From: G965279335 sp965279285
GTDB taxonomy: Bacteria > Pseudomonadota > Gammaproteobacteria > DSM-16500
Reading direction: 5' to 3'
DNA length: 64,000 nucleotides
NCBI GenBank assembly: GCA_965279285.1
Contig: OZ257148.1
Span: 930,001 to 994,000 of the forward strand
A program made the translations under genes and the position numbers. Numbering within the stretch: position 1 is the first letter of the stretch; the number at the start of each line of letters is the position of its first letter. The notes beneath the pieces are model-generated. The model did not search any database, was not told the DNA's origin, and was given only the letters and a program-made list of their open reading frames with translations. This document shows positions 55,901 to 64,000 of the stretch, one piece after another.

Positions 55901-56254
55901 GTTATTGATAGTTATAGCAACAGCGCCTATGTCCTACAATACCTTATTGTGGTTTTTTGCAGTTTCTGTAGTTAGTTGATTAATCGCGAGTAACTTAACG
56001 AAAAAATAAGCTATAAACCAGCAAAAATTATAGGTTACGAGTTGAAACGCTCTGCTCATAGTCGAAGTGCCCCCCCCGTAATTGGGAAAGACACAAAAAT
56101 TATAGATGCTACGAGGTAAAGCTATTGTGTTTGTGGGTGAGCAAGACCTTCTAATTATTCGCCAGTATACATGACAGTACATCTACTCTGCACTCCATTT
56201 GCACTCCAGAGAAAAACCGATATTGAAATTTTATCTCTAACCTGTTGGTTTTAT

Positions 56255-56331
56255 TGGTGGCTATGGGTGGACTCGAACCACCGACCTCAGCATTATGAGT
56301 GCCGCGCTCTAACCAGCTGAGCTACATAGCC
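56255..56331 (-). tRNA. tRNA-Met (CAT), elongator type
   Basis: The 77-nt cloverleaf with encoded CCA: acceptor GGCTATG pairing CATAGCC, D-arm AGCTCAGCTGGTTAGAGC, anticodon loop CTCATAA, T-arm GGTTCGAGTCC. The body is close to elongator tRNA-Met, not to initiator tRNA. A CAT anticodon could also mark tRNA-Ile2, less likely from the arms. It borders the mobile region on its 3' side. Confidence 0.95.
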
Positions 56332-56475
56332 TCCTTTTAAGGCCGCCCATTCTCTAAGTTTTCCAGTAGGGTTGTCAATATAAATATATGCCAAAAAAAA
56401 TTGCATATTCAGCAAATCTTGCGTAAAATCCCGGCCTCTTGAGGATCATTCATAGTAAAAAATGATTTTCTCCTT

Positions 56476-56499
56476 GCCTTCATCCCATTGGGATAAGGC
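56476..56499 (+). promoter_or_regulatory. Leader hairpin of the rpsF operon
   Basis: GCCTT-c-ATCCC-ATT-GGGAT-AAGGC followed by TTTTA, 24 bp upstream of rpsF. It may be an attenuator or the S6/S18-binding leader used for autoregulation in many bacteria; the typical bulged CCG was not verified. An AAGGAG site follows at 56510. Confidence 0.5.
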
Positions 56500-56522
56500 T
56501 TTTACCCATAAGGAGCTGTTTA

Positions 56523-56975
56523 ATGAAGCATTATGAAATTGTATTTATGGTTCACCCTGATCAAAGTGAACAAGTTCCAGCCATGATCGAGCGCTATAGC
56601 AATATGGTGACTCAGCGTAAAGGTACGATCCATCGTTTAGAAGATTGGGGTCGTCGTCAACTTGCTTATCCTATTGATAAGATTTTAAAAGCGCATTACG
56701 TATTAATGAACGTTGAATGTGATAAAGAAACTTTAGATGAATTAAAAAACGCATTTCGTTTTAATGATGCGGTTATTCGTAATTTGGTTCTCACTGTCAA
56801 ACATGCTGTTAAAGAAGCATCGCCTTTGCTAAAAGAGAAAGATCTTCGCTCTGAGGGTGGTACGCATGATTCAGATTCTCATCATAAACCAAAAGGCAGA
56901 AGAGCGCCTATCATAGACGATTCAGATGAGCTGGTTATGGATGCTGAAACTGAAATTGATCAAGGGAGCAAATAA
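56523..56975 (+). CDS. rpsF: 30S ribosomal protein bS6
   Basis: Component of the small-subunit platform, partner of bS18. MKHYEIVFMVHPDQSEQVPA, then RLEDWGRRQLAYPI and HYVLMNVECD, are diagnostic. The 150-residue length includes a longer acidic C-terminal tail (SDELVMDAETEIDQGSK) than in most relatives. It heads the operon rpsF-rpsR-DUF2232-rplI and is 3 bp from rpsR. An AAGGAG site and a leader hairpin precede it. Confidence 0.98.
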   Translation: MKHYEIVFMVHPDQSEQVPAMIERYSNMVTQRKGTIHRLEDWGRRQLAYPIDKILKAHYVLMNVECDKETLDELKNAFRFNDAVIRNLVLTVKHAVKEASPLLKEKDLRSEGGTHDSDSHHKPKGRRAPIIDDSDELVMDAETEIDQGSK

Positions 56976-56978
56976 TCG

Positions 56979-57203
56979 ATGGCTACTTATTTTCGTCGTA
57001 AAAAATTCTGTTATTTTACCAGTAATAAAATTGCTGAGGTTGACTATAAAGATGTTTATCTCTTGAAAAAGTTTATTACCGAAAATGGTAAAATAGTACC
57101 TAGTCGTATTACAGGAACTAAAGCGCGCTATCAGCGACAATTAGCTAGAGCCATTAAGTTAGCTCGTTTCTTAGCTCTGTTGCCTTACTGCGATAAACAT
57201 TAA
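56979..57203 (+). CDS. rpsR: 30S ribosomal protein bS18
   Basis: 74 residues: YFRRKKFCYFTSNKIAEVDY, DVYLLKKFITENGKIVPSRI, TGTKARYQRQLARAIKLARF and LALLPYCDKH, all family hallmarks. It binds bS6 and the central domain of 16S rRNA. It is separated from rpsF by 3 bp and followed after 21 bp by a membrane protein gene. Confidence 0.98.
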   Translation: MATYFRRKKFCYFTSNKIAEVDYKDVYLLKKFITENGKIVPSRITGTKARYQRQLARAIKLARFLALLPYCDKH

Positions 57204-57224
57204 TTAACTGAACTAAGCCACCTC

Positions 57225-58148
57225 ATGTTTCTACGTCGCTTTACAGATTTTATTTTGCAAAGCCGCATGCAAGCAATTTTGGTGGCTTGTGCTCTTGCTG
57301 TTGTGCCTGTTATTGGGAGCATCAGTATAGTCATAGCAGCACTGGTTACGCTAAGAAAAGGACAGTTAGAAGGCGCATTCGTTGTTATAGCCGCCACATT
57401 AGGTTCTTTATTGCAGTATGTTATTTATCCTGCAGCAAATGAATCTAATATGTTGATGGTTGGAATATTTGTTTTAATAGCAAGTAATGTGCTGACTTGG
57501 TTATTCGCTGTTATTTTGCGTCGCTATCAGAATTGGAGTTTAACGCTAGAAATTGCATTAGTTGTTGGTGTGATGGCTGTTTTTGTTTTACATCTCATTT
57601 ATCCTGAGATTCAGGGTTGGTGGCAAACGCAGTTAAGTAATTATTTAGCGCAAGCTACATCGGTGATTGATACAGTTAAGCCGGATGCTGAAACAATAGC
57701 ATTACAAGCTGAGCTAGTGAATGTAATGAAGCGGTATGCAACGGGTTTAGTGATGGCATCCGTTTTATTTAATGCTTTATTGCAAGTGTTAATAGCTCGA
57801 TGGTGGCAAGCGGTGATTTTTAATCCGGGCGGATTACGTGAAGAGTTGTATCGTGTACGTTTGAGTTATGCGACAGCGGCTTTATTTATGCTTGGGCTAG
57901 CTTTGTCTTTCTGGGGTGTTGAAGTCGTTATTGATGCAATGCCTGTGTTGTTAATGGTGTTTTTTGTTGCTGGATTGAGTTTAATCCATTGTATAGCAGG
58001 TCCTTGGAAGTTGGGTTGGGTCAGTTTAATATTAATTTATTTGGCGATAATGTGGTTGTTTCCTTGGAGTATTGCCGTTGTTGCGCTCTTTGCGCTGGTT
58101 GATACCATAGTGAATGTTCGTCAAAAAATACATGAAAAATTTAATTAA
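57225..58148 (+). CDS. DUF2232 membrane protein of the rpsR-rplI operon
   Basis: 307 residues with about seven to eight hydrophobic helices (AILVACALAVVPVIGSISIV; VFVLIASNVLTWLFAVILRR; LVVGVMAVFVLHLIYP; ALFMLGLALSFWGVEVVI; MPVLLMVFFVAGLSLIHCI). A soluble periplasmic or cytoplasmic loop lies around residues 130-170. The gene between rpsR and rplI is conserved in Legionella/Coxiella relatives and belongs to the DUF2232/YybS-like family. Role unknown, inner membrane. Start ATG follows a weak GCCACC-like context. Confidence 0.85.
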   Translation: MFLRRFTDFILQSRMQAILVACALAVVPVIGSISIVIAALVTLRKGQLEGAFVVIAATLGSLLQYVIYPAANESNMLMVGIFVLIASNVLTWLFAVILRRYQNWSLTLEIALVVGVMAVFVLHLIYPEIQGWWQTQLSNYLAQATSVIDTVKPDAETIALQAELVNVMKRYATGLVMASVLFNALLQVLIARWWQAVIFNPGGLREELYRVRLSYATAALFMLGLALSFWGVEVVIDAMPVLLMVFFVAGLSLIHCIAGPWKLGWVSLILIYLAIMWLFPWSIAVVALFALVDTIVNVRQKIHEKFN

Positions 58149-58162
58149 GTGAGGTAACGAAA

Positions 58163-58615
58163 GTGGAAATCATTTTACTTGAAAAAATTCGCAATCTTGG
58201 CGTTCTTGGTGACAAGGTTAAGGTTAAGTCGGGTTATGGCCGTAATTATTTGGTGCCAAAAGGCAAAGCTGTTTATGCTACTGCATCAAATATTGTTAAA
58301 TTTGAAGCACGACGTGCAGAGCTGGAAAAAGCAGAAGCAGCTCATCTTGCAGCAGCTGTAGCGAAGCAACAAGCATTGTTGGCGCTGGGCACTATTGTTA
58401 TTCGTGCTCCAGCAGGCGAAGAAGGTAAGTTATTCGGTTCTGTTGGTGCTCGTGACATCGCGGAAGCAGTGACATTAGCGGGTGTAGAAATCGAAAAAAG
58501 CGATTTACATATGCCAGCGGGCGCTTTGCGTCAAGTAGGTGAATATGCCATTGAAATTGCACTTCATGGTGATTTAGATACCGTGGTTAAAATTAGCATT
58601 GTTGCTGAAGCATAA
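58163..58615 (+). CDS. rplI: 50S ribosomal protein bL9
   Basis: 150 residues, starting at GTG (MEIILLEKIRNLGVLGDKVK), with the N-terminal RNA-binding domain (VKSGYGRNYLVPKGKAVYAT), a long connecting helix (VKFEARRAELEKAEAAHLAA) and the C-terminal domain with LFGSVGARDIAEAV. It binds domain V of 23S rRNA. A GAGGT site precedes it. It is the last gene before a terminator. Confidence 0.98.
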   Translation: MEIILLEKIRNLGVLGDKVKVKSGYGRNYLVPKGKAVYATASNIVKFEARRAELEKAEAAHLAAAVAKQQALLALGTIVIRAPAGEEGKLFGSVGARDIAEAVTLAGVEIEKSDLHMPAGALRQVGEYAIEIALHGDLDTVVKISIVAEA

Positions 58616-58631
58616 TATGTTATGTATACCT

Positions 58632-58657
58632 GTTATTCCCGCATAAGTGGGAATAAC
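58632..58657 (+). terminator. Terminator-like hairpin after rplI
   Basis: GTTATTCCC (58632-58640) pairs with GGGAATAAC (58649-58657). The T-run that should follow has been displaced by the inserted element at 58658. Confidence 0.6.
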
Positions 58658-58809
58658 GTCACTATTCAGCAGCCAAAGAGCGTGGGAGTGTAGCACTTTA
58701 AATACCGCTCCAAGCGAAACACCCCTGTTTTAGGCTTGCCATTCATGGCAAGCAAGTTGCTTTATTTTAAGTGCTACACTCCCACGCTCTTTGGCTGCTG
58801 AATAGTGAC
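58658..58809. mobile_element. 152-bp inverted-repeat element (MITE) with 8-bp target duplication
   Basis: Ends GTCACTATTCAGCAGCC and its complement, with arms of 41 bp identical in inverse orientation (left arm 58658-58698, right arm 58769-58809). An inner hairpin GCTTGCCAT/ATGGCAAGC lies near 58734-58753. It is flanked by the direct repeat GGAATAAC (58650-58657 and 58810-58817). It has no reading frame and has jumped into the rplI terminator. No other copy in this window. Confidence 0.8.
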
Positions 58810-58909
58810 GGAATAACAGTTAGTTCAAAAATTTAAATAGCGATGACTCTCATCCAGCCTTTCAATCTCCTCCAGATAATGCGAAAATCGTTTTTATTTC
58901 ATCAAAGCG

Positions 58910-60307
58910 ATGGCCTCCATGGAAGCTCAAACTTCAAAAAAACGATATAAACCGACACGGGCGATAGACACTGATGCTGTCAAAATTCCGCCACATTCTG
59001 TAGAAGCTGAGCAATCTGTTCTCGGTGGACTGATGTTAGATAACCGAGCCTGGGATCAAATTGTTGATCGAGTGCGAGAAGATGATTTTTATCGACATGA
59101 CCACCGTTTAATTTATCGGGTGATGGCTAAGCTGACAGAGCAAAATAAGCCTTTGGATGTATTGACAGTTTCCGAAGCGCTACGTGAGTTACGTGAATTA
59201 GAAAATGCCGGTGGTGAAGTTTATATTTTTGAATTGGCAAACAATACTCCCAGTGTTGCCAATATTGTTGCTTACGCTGATATTGTCCGTGAGCGTTCAG
59301 TATTACGGCAGTTGATTGCTGCAGCTAATGACATTGCAGGTAATGCTTTTAATCCGCAGGGACGTACTAGTGTTGAATTATTAGACGAAGCTGAGCGACA
59401 AGTTTTTTCGATTAGTGAACAGGGCGCTCGTGGCGGTGGTCCAGTTAATGTTAAAGAGTACTTAGCTAAGACGATGGATCGGATTGATACCTTGTTTCAA
59501 TCAGATAATGCTATTACTGGTGTACCAACGGGCTATCATGATTTTGATGACAAAACATCGGGTTTACAAGCATCCGATTTAATTATTGTTGCTGGCAGAC
59601 CTTCAATGGGAAAAACAACGTATGCAATGAATATTGCTGAAAATGTCGCTATTAAAAGCCGGCTTCCTACTTTGGTCTTTAGTATGGAAATGCCCGGTGA
59701 ATCGATAGTGATGCGTTTGCTTTCTTCATTATGTCGGATTGATCAAATTAAAATTCGTACGGGTAAATTAGAAGACGAAGATTGGCCACGCATTACTTCG
59801 ACAGTGAGCATGTTATCGGATGCTCCATTATATATTGATGATACTGCAGCACTTAGCCCTGCTGAAGTGCGAGCACGGGCTAGACGATTAGCAAAAGAGT
59901 ATGGGCAATTGGGTTTAATTGTCGTGGATTATTTGCAGTTGATGCAAGTGCCGGGCTTTTCTGAAAATCGAACAGCAGAAATTTCTGAAATTTCTCGCTC
60001 GTTAAAAGCATTAGCCAAAGAATTAAAAGTACCTGTGATTGCTTTGTCACAGTTAAATCGTAGTTTAGAGCAGCGCGCAGATAAGCGGCCAGTGATGTCA
60101 GATTTACGTGAATCAGGCGCTATTGAGCAAGATGCGGACTTAATTGTATTTATTTATCGTGATGAAGTTTATAACGAAAACACGCCGGATAAAGGAACAG
60201 CAGAAATTATCATTGCAAAACAAAGAAATGGCCCAATTGGAAAAATACGTTTGACCTTTTTGGGGCAATATACTTGCTTTGAGAATTATACTCAGGCTCG
60301 ATATTAA
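58910..60307 (+). CDS. dnaB: Replicative DNA helicase DnaB
   Basis: 465 residues. The N-terminal DnaG-binding domain (PHSVEAEQSVLGGLMLDNRA) is followed by the RecA-like core with Walker A GRPSMGKTTYAM near residue 230, Walker B LIVVDYLQLM near 340, and the VIALSQLNRSLEQRADKRPV, SDLRESGAIEQDADLIVF motifs. It unwinds DNA at the replication fork as a hexamer. The ATG at 58910 is preceded by no clear ribosome site; an ATG three codons later (MEAQ) is possible. No intein is present. Confidence 0.97.
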   Translation: MASMEAQTSKKRYKPTRAIDTDAVKIPPHSVEAEQSVLGGLMLDNRAWDQIVDRVREDDFYRHDHRLIYRVMAKLTEQNKPLDVLTVSEALRELRELENAGGEVYIFELANNTPSVANIVAYADIVRERSVLRQLIAAANDIAGNAFNPQGRTSVELLDEAERQVFSISEQGARGGGPVNVKEYLAKTMDRIDTLFQSDNAITGVPTGYHDFDDKTSGLQASDLIIVAGRPSMGKTTYAMNIAENVAIKSRLPTLVFSMEMPGESIVMRLLSSLCRIDQIKIRTGKLEDEDWPRITSTVSMLSDAPLYIDDTAALSPAEVRARARRLAKEYGQLGLIVVDYLQLMQVPGFSENRTAEISEISRSLKALAKELKVPVIALSQLNRSLEQRADKRPVMSDLRESGAIEQDADLIVFIYRDEVYNENTPDKGTAEIIIAKQRNGPIGKIRLTFLGQYTCFENYTQARY

Positions 60308-60311
60308 GTTT

Positions 60312-61388
60312 ATGAGCAGACCAGCAAAAATTATTATTGATTTAAATGCATTACGCCATAATTACCAACAGGTAAAAATGTTGGCGCCCGATGCCTGCGT
60401 TATCGCAATGGTAAAGTCTAACGGTTATGGGCATGGTTTAGTTCGCGTGGCACAAGGGTTGCCGCAGGCTGATGCCTTAGGTGTGGCATGTATAGAAGAA
60501 GGTATGTTATTGCGTGAAGCAGGAATTAAAAATTCCATTGTTCTGATGGAAGGTTTGTTTGATGCAACAGAATTAAGTTTAGCAGCACAATATAATTTTA
60601 CCTTGGTTGTCCATCATGATGAACAAGTTGAATTATTAGCAGCACGTCCTGAATTAAAACCATTATCTGTGTGGTTGAAGATTGATACTGGAATGCATCG
60701 TTTAGGTTTTCAACCAAGTGCTGCACTGCAAGCGTATGCGCGTTTAATGAAATGTTCGGCGGTGGTTAAACCAATAGGTTTGATGACACATTTTGCGGAA
60801 GCAGAATCTGAAGAGCGTAAGCATACTTTAAGACAAATTGATTTATTTAATGCATTAACATCAAGCTTGTCAGGCCCACGAAGCTTAGCTAATTCAGCAG
60901 GAATTATTGCCTGGCCTTCTGCGCATGGTGATTGGGTTAGGCCAGGAATCATGTTATATGGCGTATCGCCTTTTGCTGGGCGTCGGGGAGTTGAGCATCA
61001 CTTACAGCCAGTCATGTCATTATGTTCACAATTGATTGCTATTCATCATGTCGCTAAGGGTGAGCGGATTGGGTATGGTGGTACATGGACAAGTCCTGAA
61101 GACATGGTTGTTGGTATCGCTGCATTAGGGTATGGCGATGGTTATCCTTGGAGAGCGGGTAGTGGTATGCCTGTCTTAGTGAATAATCGCCCTTGTGTTT
61201 TAATTGGAAGAGTCGCAATGGACATGTTAACGGTAGATCTACGTACCCAGCCTAACGCAAAAGTAGGCGACCCCGTTTTGCTTTGGGGGCCAGGTTTGCC
61301 AGTCGAAGTGATTGCTGCAGAAAGTGGCACATCGCCATATGAATTATTGACGCGTATTACGCAACGTGTGCATGTCGCAGTAAAATAA
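60312..61388 (+). CDS. alr: Alanine racemase
   Basis: 358 residues from ATG 60312 (MSRPAKIIIDLNALRHNYQQ), 4 bp after the dnaB stop; an in-frame start inside dnaB at 60279 is unlikely. It supplies D-alanine for peptidoglycan. The PLP lysine is in VIAMVKSNGYGHG (residue about 34), with HRLGF, RPGIMLYG, GYGDGYPW (catalytic Tyr) and GRVAMDMLTVDL. Fold type III, cytoplasmic. Conserved position between dnaB and radA. Confidence 0.96.
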   Translation: MSRPAKIIIDLNALRHNYQQVKMLAPDACVIAMVKSNGYGHGLVRVAQGLPQADALGVACIEEGMLLREAGIKNSIVLMEGLFDATELSLAAQYNFTLVVHHDEQVELLAARPELKPLSVWLKIDTGMHRLGFQPSAALQAYARLMKCSAVVKPIGLMTHFAEAESEERKHTLRQIDLFNALTSSLSGPRSLANSAGIIAWPSAHGDWVRPGIMLYGVSPFAGRRGVEHHLQPVMSLCSQLIAIHHVAKGERIGYGGTWTSPEDMVVGIAALGYGDGYPWRAGSGMPVLVNNRPCVLIGRVAMDMLTVDLRTQPNAKVGDPVLLWGPGLPVEVIAAESGTSPYELLTRITQRVHVAVK

Positions 61389-61399
61389 AAGGATGCATA

Positions 61400-62767
61400 A
61401 TGACCACGAAAACAAAAATTTCTCATGCTTGCCAAGTGTGTGGTGCGCAATTTTCTAAATGGTCAGGACAATGCGGCAACTGCACAGCATGGAATAGTTT
61501 AATTGAGGAAGTCACGCATACAGCTAAACAAGCTCGCTATCAAGGTTATGCGACAGGTGATCCTATGATTACTCAGATGGCTGATGTTACTTTGCAAGAT
61601 GAGTGCCGATTACCTTCTGGTCTTGATGAGTTAGATCGAGTGTTAGGGGGTGGATTAGTTTATGGTTCCGTAGTACTCATTGGGGGTGATCCTGGTATTG
61701 GGAAATCAACTTTACTTTTGCAAACGCTTTGCTATTTAAGTCAGCATGTCAAAGTTTTGTATGTGACGGGTGAAGAATCACTGCAACAAGTCACATTACG
61801 TGCTCGACGTTTGGGTTTGCCAGAAGAAAATTTATTATTATTAGCTGACACTCAAGTTGAACGTATCTTGTCTCTTGCACAAAAAGAAAAACCAGGTGTA
61901 ATCGTCATTGACTCAATCCAGACTGTGCATACTGAATTACTGCAATCAGCACCAGGTGGTGTTGGCCAAGTGCGAGAAAGTGCTGCTCAATTGGTTAAGT
62001 TTGCAAAGCAAACCCATACCGCATTATTTTTAGTGGGCCACGTGACTAAAGAAGGCACTTTAGCGGGACCACGAGTTTTAGAGCATATGGTTGATACCGT
62101 TTTATATTTTGAGGGCGAGCAAGATAGTCGTTATCGCGTTATTCGTGCGGTTAAAAATCGTTTTGGTGCAGTGAACGAATTAGGAATTTTCGCAATGACG
62201 GATAAAGGCTTGCGAGAGGTGAGCAATCCATCAGCTATTTTTTTATCGCGTTATGATAAACCAGTTTCAGGTAGTGTCGTCATGGCAACTCGAGAAGGTA
62301 GCCGCCCTTTATTAGTTGAAGTACAAGCTTTAGTAGATGAAAGTCACATGGCAAATCCGCGTCGAGTGTGTGTGGGCATTGAGGCACAACGACTTTCAAT
62401 GTTATTAGCTGTGTTACATCGCCATGCTGGAATAGCAACATATGATCAAGATGTTTTTGTCAATGTAGTAGGTGGTGTCCGAATTACAGAAACTGGAGCA
62501 GATTTAGCTTTATTATTAGCCGTACTTTCTAGTTTACGTGATCGTCCTTTGCCGCAGGATTTAATTGTTTTTGGTGAGTTAGGTTTGGCGGGTGAAATGC
62601 GGCCAGTGCAAGGTGGTCAAGAACGTTTGCGTGAAGCAGCTAAGCATGGATTTAAGCAGGCGATTGTGCCGTATGCAAATGCACCAAAAAATAGTATTGA
62701 GGGCATGCAAGTGTATGCAACTAAATCATTACAAGAAGCTGTCGATGCTTTTAAAAATATGGCGTAA
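61400..62767 (+). CDS. radA: DNA repair protein RadA
   Basis: 455 residues: N-terminal C4 zinc finger (CQVCGAQFSKWSGQCGNC), RecA-like ATPase with Walker A GGDPGIGKST near residue 94, the KNRFGAVNELGIF motif near 252, and a C-terminal Lon-like domain (ITETGADLALLLAVLSSLRD). It promotes branch migration in recombination repair. The start follows an AAAAGGA site, 11 bp after alr. Its stop codon lies inside the terminator hairpin. Confidence 0.97.
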   Translation: MTTKTKISHACQVCGAQFSKWSGQCGNCTAWNSLIEEVTHTAKQARYQGYATGDPMITQMADVTLQDECRLPSGLDELDRVLGGGLVYGSVVLIGGDPGIGKSTLLLQTLCYLSQHVKVLYVTGEESLQQVTLRARRLGLPEENLLLLADTQVERILSLAQKEKPGVIVIDSIQTVHTELLQSAPGGVGQVRESAAQLVKFAKQTHTALFLVGHVTKEGTLAGPRVLEHMVDTVLYFEGEQDSRYRVIRAVKNRFGAVNELGIFAMTDKGLREVSNPSAIFLSRYDKPVSGSVVMATREGSRPLLVEVQALVDESHMANPRRVCVGIEAQRLSMLLAVLHRHAGIATYDQDVFVNVVGGVRITETGADLALLLAVLSSLRDRPLPQDLIVFGELGLAGEMRPVQGGQERLREAAKHGFKQAIVPYANAPKNSIEGMQVYATKSLQEAVDAFKNMA

Positions 62768-62792
62768 GCCCTGTTAAGGTTACGCCATTTTT
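62759..62792 (+). terminator. Terminator of the dnaB-alr-radA run
   Basis: ATGGCGTAA (62759-62767, including the radA stop) pairs perfectly with TTACGCCAT (62780-62788), then TTTT. It lies between convergent genes and can serve both. Confidence 0.75.
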
Positions 62793-62808
62793 AGTGTTGC
62801 ACGACGAT

Positions 62809-63273
62809 TTAGTCGTTGTTAACTTGTTTCCAGCTACCATCAGGTTGACGGCAAGCTGTGCCATACATTTGCTGTTTTTTTCCAGCAATAAAGGCCGTTG
62901 TGCGATACTCACGACAATAGGGATTACCATCAAAAGTGACGTTTTGTGTCGGCACAACCGTATAGCGTGCATTGGTTTTGCTATTAGTCCAGTAGCTAGG
63001 TTGGCCGGCTGGGTTCCGTTCTAAGGCTTGATTCATTCGTAGTTTATCGGTTTCATCCATGTTTTTACCAATCGAGCCACCAATGAGTGCGCCAGCTAAG
63101 GTACCAAGACCGATAGCTAGCATTTGGCCGCCGCCTTGGCCGAATTGGCTGCCCACTAAACCACCAATGACGCCACCTGAGACTGTGCCAACATCTTGAT
63201 TTGTAACATCGGTACAGCCGATTAAACTAATGCTGGTTGCTAATACAATGGACGACATTAAAAATTTTTTCAT
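62809..63273 (-). CDS. Glycine-zipper outer-membrane lipoprotein (17-kDa antigen-like)
   Basis: 154 residues. Lipoprotein signal MKKFLMSSIVLATSISLIGC with the lipidated Cys at residue 20. The region GGVIGGLVGSQFGQGGGQML, then GLGTLAGALIGGSIGK, is a glycine zipper as in the rickettsial 17-kDa antigen family. The C-terminal domain (ARYTVVPTQNV, YCREYRTTAFIAGKKQQMYG, TACRQPDGSWKQV) matches that family's surface-antigen domain. Outer membrane, probably periplasmic side. Convergent with radA. Confidence 0.9.
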   Translation of the reverse strand: MKKFLMSSIVLATSISLIGCTDVTNQDVGTVSGGVIGGLVGSQFGQGGGQMLAIGLGTLAGALIGGSIGKNMDETDKLRMNQALERNPAGQPSYWTNSKTNARYTVVPTQNVTFDGNPYCREYRTTAFIAGKKQQMYGTACRQPDGSWKQVNND

Positions 63274-63384
63274 ACTATAAACTCCAAAAGGATAGGTTAC
63301 TTACGCAACGCGATATTCTATACTTTAAGAAACGAAGTTGCTAGATAATTCTGTACAAAATGAGACCATGAGGAGATAAATAGT

Positions 63385-63831
63385 ATGACATACAGGCAAG
63401 CTTATCCTGATTTACAGTTTGGGGACTACTTATTGACGGCAAATAAAAAAAAGTTAGATTTACAGTATGTCTATAATTTGCTTTGTTTGCCCTCAAAGTA
63501 TTCAACCGGCTTACCACCTGAGCGTTTATCTATGGTGATTAAAAATTCAGTTTGCTTTTCAGTTTGGTATCAAGGCGAGCAAGTGGGTTTCTCTCGCGTT
63601 ATTACTGATGGCACAGAGTTTGCGTCATTATGGGATGTTTTTGTTGATGAAGCCCATCGAAAAAAAGGGATAGGAAAAGCTTTAATGAAATATATATTTG
63701 AACATCCCTATCTTAAAGGAACGTTTCGATGGTTTTTAATGACGGAAGATGCACATGGACTTTATCAGAAATCTGGTTTTAAAGCAGAAGCGTATAATCC
63801 TTATGTGATGATGAGGGTGGGTGGGGGATAA
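63385..63831 (+). CDS. GNAT-family N-acetyltransferase
   Basis: 148 residues. The acetyl-CoA-binding motif HRKKGIGKALMKYIF (about residues 90-104) follows strand LWDVFVDEA. The N-terminal half (PSKYSTGLPPERLSMVIKNS) and VGFSRVITDG fit small cytoplasmic GNATs acting on amines or protein. The substrate is unknown. A GAGGAGA site lies before the ATG. A tandem repeat follows its stop codon. Confidence 0.88.
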   Translation: MTYRQAYPDLQFGDYLLTANKKKLDLQYVYNLLCLPSKYSTGLPPERLSMVIKNSVCFSVWYQGEQVGFSRVITDGTEFASLWDVFVDEAHRKKGIGKALMKYIFEHPYLKGTFRWFLMTEDAHGLYQKSGFKAEAYNPYVMMRVGGG

Positions 63832-63840
63832 TTAGAGTTT

Positions 63841-64000
63841 GGTGGGCACGCTGCGCTTTGCCCACCCTACAAAAGCATCACAATTTTAATATTATGCTGG
63901 AAAAATGGTGGGCACGCTGCGCTTTGTCCACCCTACAAAAGCATCACAATTTTAATATTATGTTGGAAAAATGGTGGGCACGCTGCGCTTTGCCCACCCT
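63841..64000. repeat. 66-bp tandem repeat with REP-like hairpin, runs off the window
   Basis: Units start at 63841, 63907 and 63973. Each begins GGTGGGCACGCTGCGCTTTG and ends its hairpin with CCCACC (GGTGGGC pairs with GCCCACC), then a 40-bp AT-rich spacer. The second unit has one mismatch (TCCACC). The total number of copies is unknown because the window ends. Confidence 0.85.

Noticed and set aside
55934..56182. An 82-codon frame between the Abi_2 region and the tRNA.
   Set aside because: Composition is implausible, no ribosome site, no recognisable motif, and it overlaps the abiF-like RNA leader.
56255..56331. tRNA-Met as an attachment site for the mobile region to its left.
   Set aside because: No direct repeat of the tRNA 3' end was found in the window and no integrase gene is present; the flanking elements are transposons.

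Overview
The window looks like part of the chromosome of an AT-rich gammaproteobacterium of the Legionellales/Coxiella/Berkiella kind that lives inside eukaryotic cells. Three things suggest this. The right end carries a conserved housekeeping run (tRNA-Met, rpsF, rpsR, DUF2232 gene, rplI, dnaB, alr, radA). The rest is rich in eukaryote-like or effector-like proteins (ankyrin, leucine-rich, NB-ARC/TPR, coiled-coil). Many decayed insertion sequences are present. The species assignment is inference; no rRNA is present.

Layout. 1-3000: the start of a KAP-type P-loop NTPase and a large ankyrin protein. 3301-3484: a possible small RNA. 3523-6274: an intact IS21-type element with 5-bp target duplication and six 23-bp repeats at each end. 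6597-12127: four Lys/Glu-rich coiled-coil proteins (two are paralogues), a small membrane protein and an aspartyl-protease remnant. 12236-16539: two AAA/DUF4143 ATPases, a PAS-LuxR regulator and ung. 16652-18144: ogt and an AlkA-type glycosylase, a small alkylation-repair operon. 18199-18628: a 101-bp MITE fused to a Fic-protein tail, and a micro-ORF encoding a ubiquitin-interacting motif. 18678-25310: a 2210-residue protein with a likely CE-clan cysteine protease, a nucleotidyltransferase fold, NB-ARC and TPRs.

25921-41243 is a lipid/polyketide cluster: thioester reductase; KS-AT-ACP, KR and DH on three adjoining frames; a PfaD-type enoyl reductase; KAS III; free ACP; SDR; acyl-activating ligase; an unknown protein; and a fatty-alcohol-oxidase-like GMC enzyme. 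It resembles PUFA-synthase machinery without a PfaC-like KS/CLF subunit, with reductive release and an alcohol oxidase added. The first PKS frame ends just after a run of ten A's, in a position that suggests slippage or a frameshift.

41340-50144 is a mobile-element graveyard around two leucine-rich-repeat paralogues: a second MITE copy, an internally deleted ISL3, truncated ISKra4 and Tn3 transposases, an IS3-type element and a decayed mobilization-like gene. 50145-53774 is a two-gene operon that I regard as the most novel item: an unknown protein with a mitochondrial-presequence-like N-terminus, followed by a protein with a Cry-toxin-like helical N-region and a C-terminal zinc deaminase signature. 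53852-56254 holds an IS66/IS1634 chimera and a broken Abi_2 gene that still has an abiF-like RNA hairpin upstream.

56255-62792 is the housekeeping block, interrupted after rplI by a 152-bp inverted-repeat element with an 8-bp duplication. The window ends with a glycine-zipper lipoprotein, a GNAT acetyltransferase and a 66-bp tandem hairpin repeat. All domain calls were made by eye from motifs; no database search was run.
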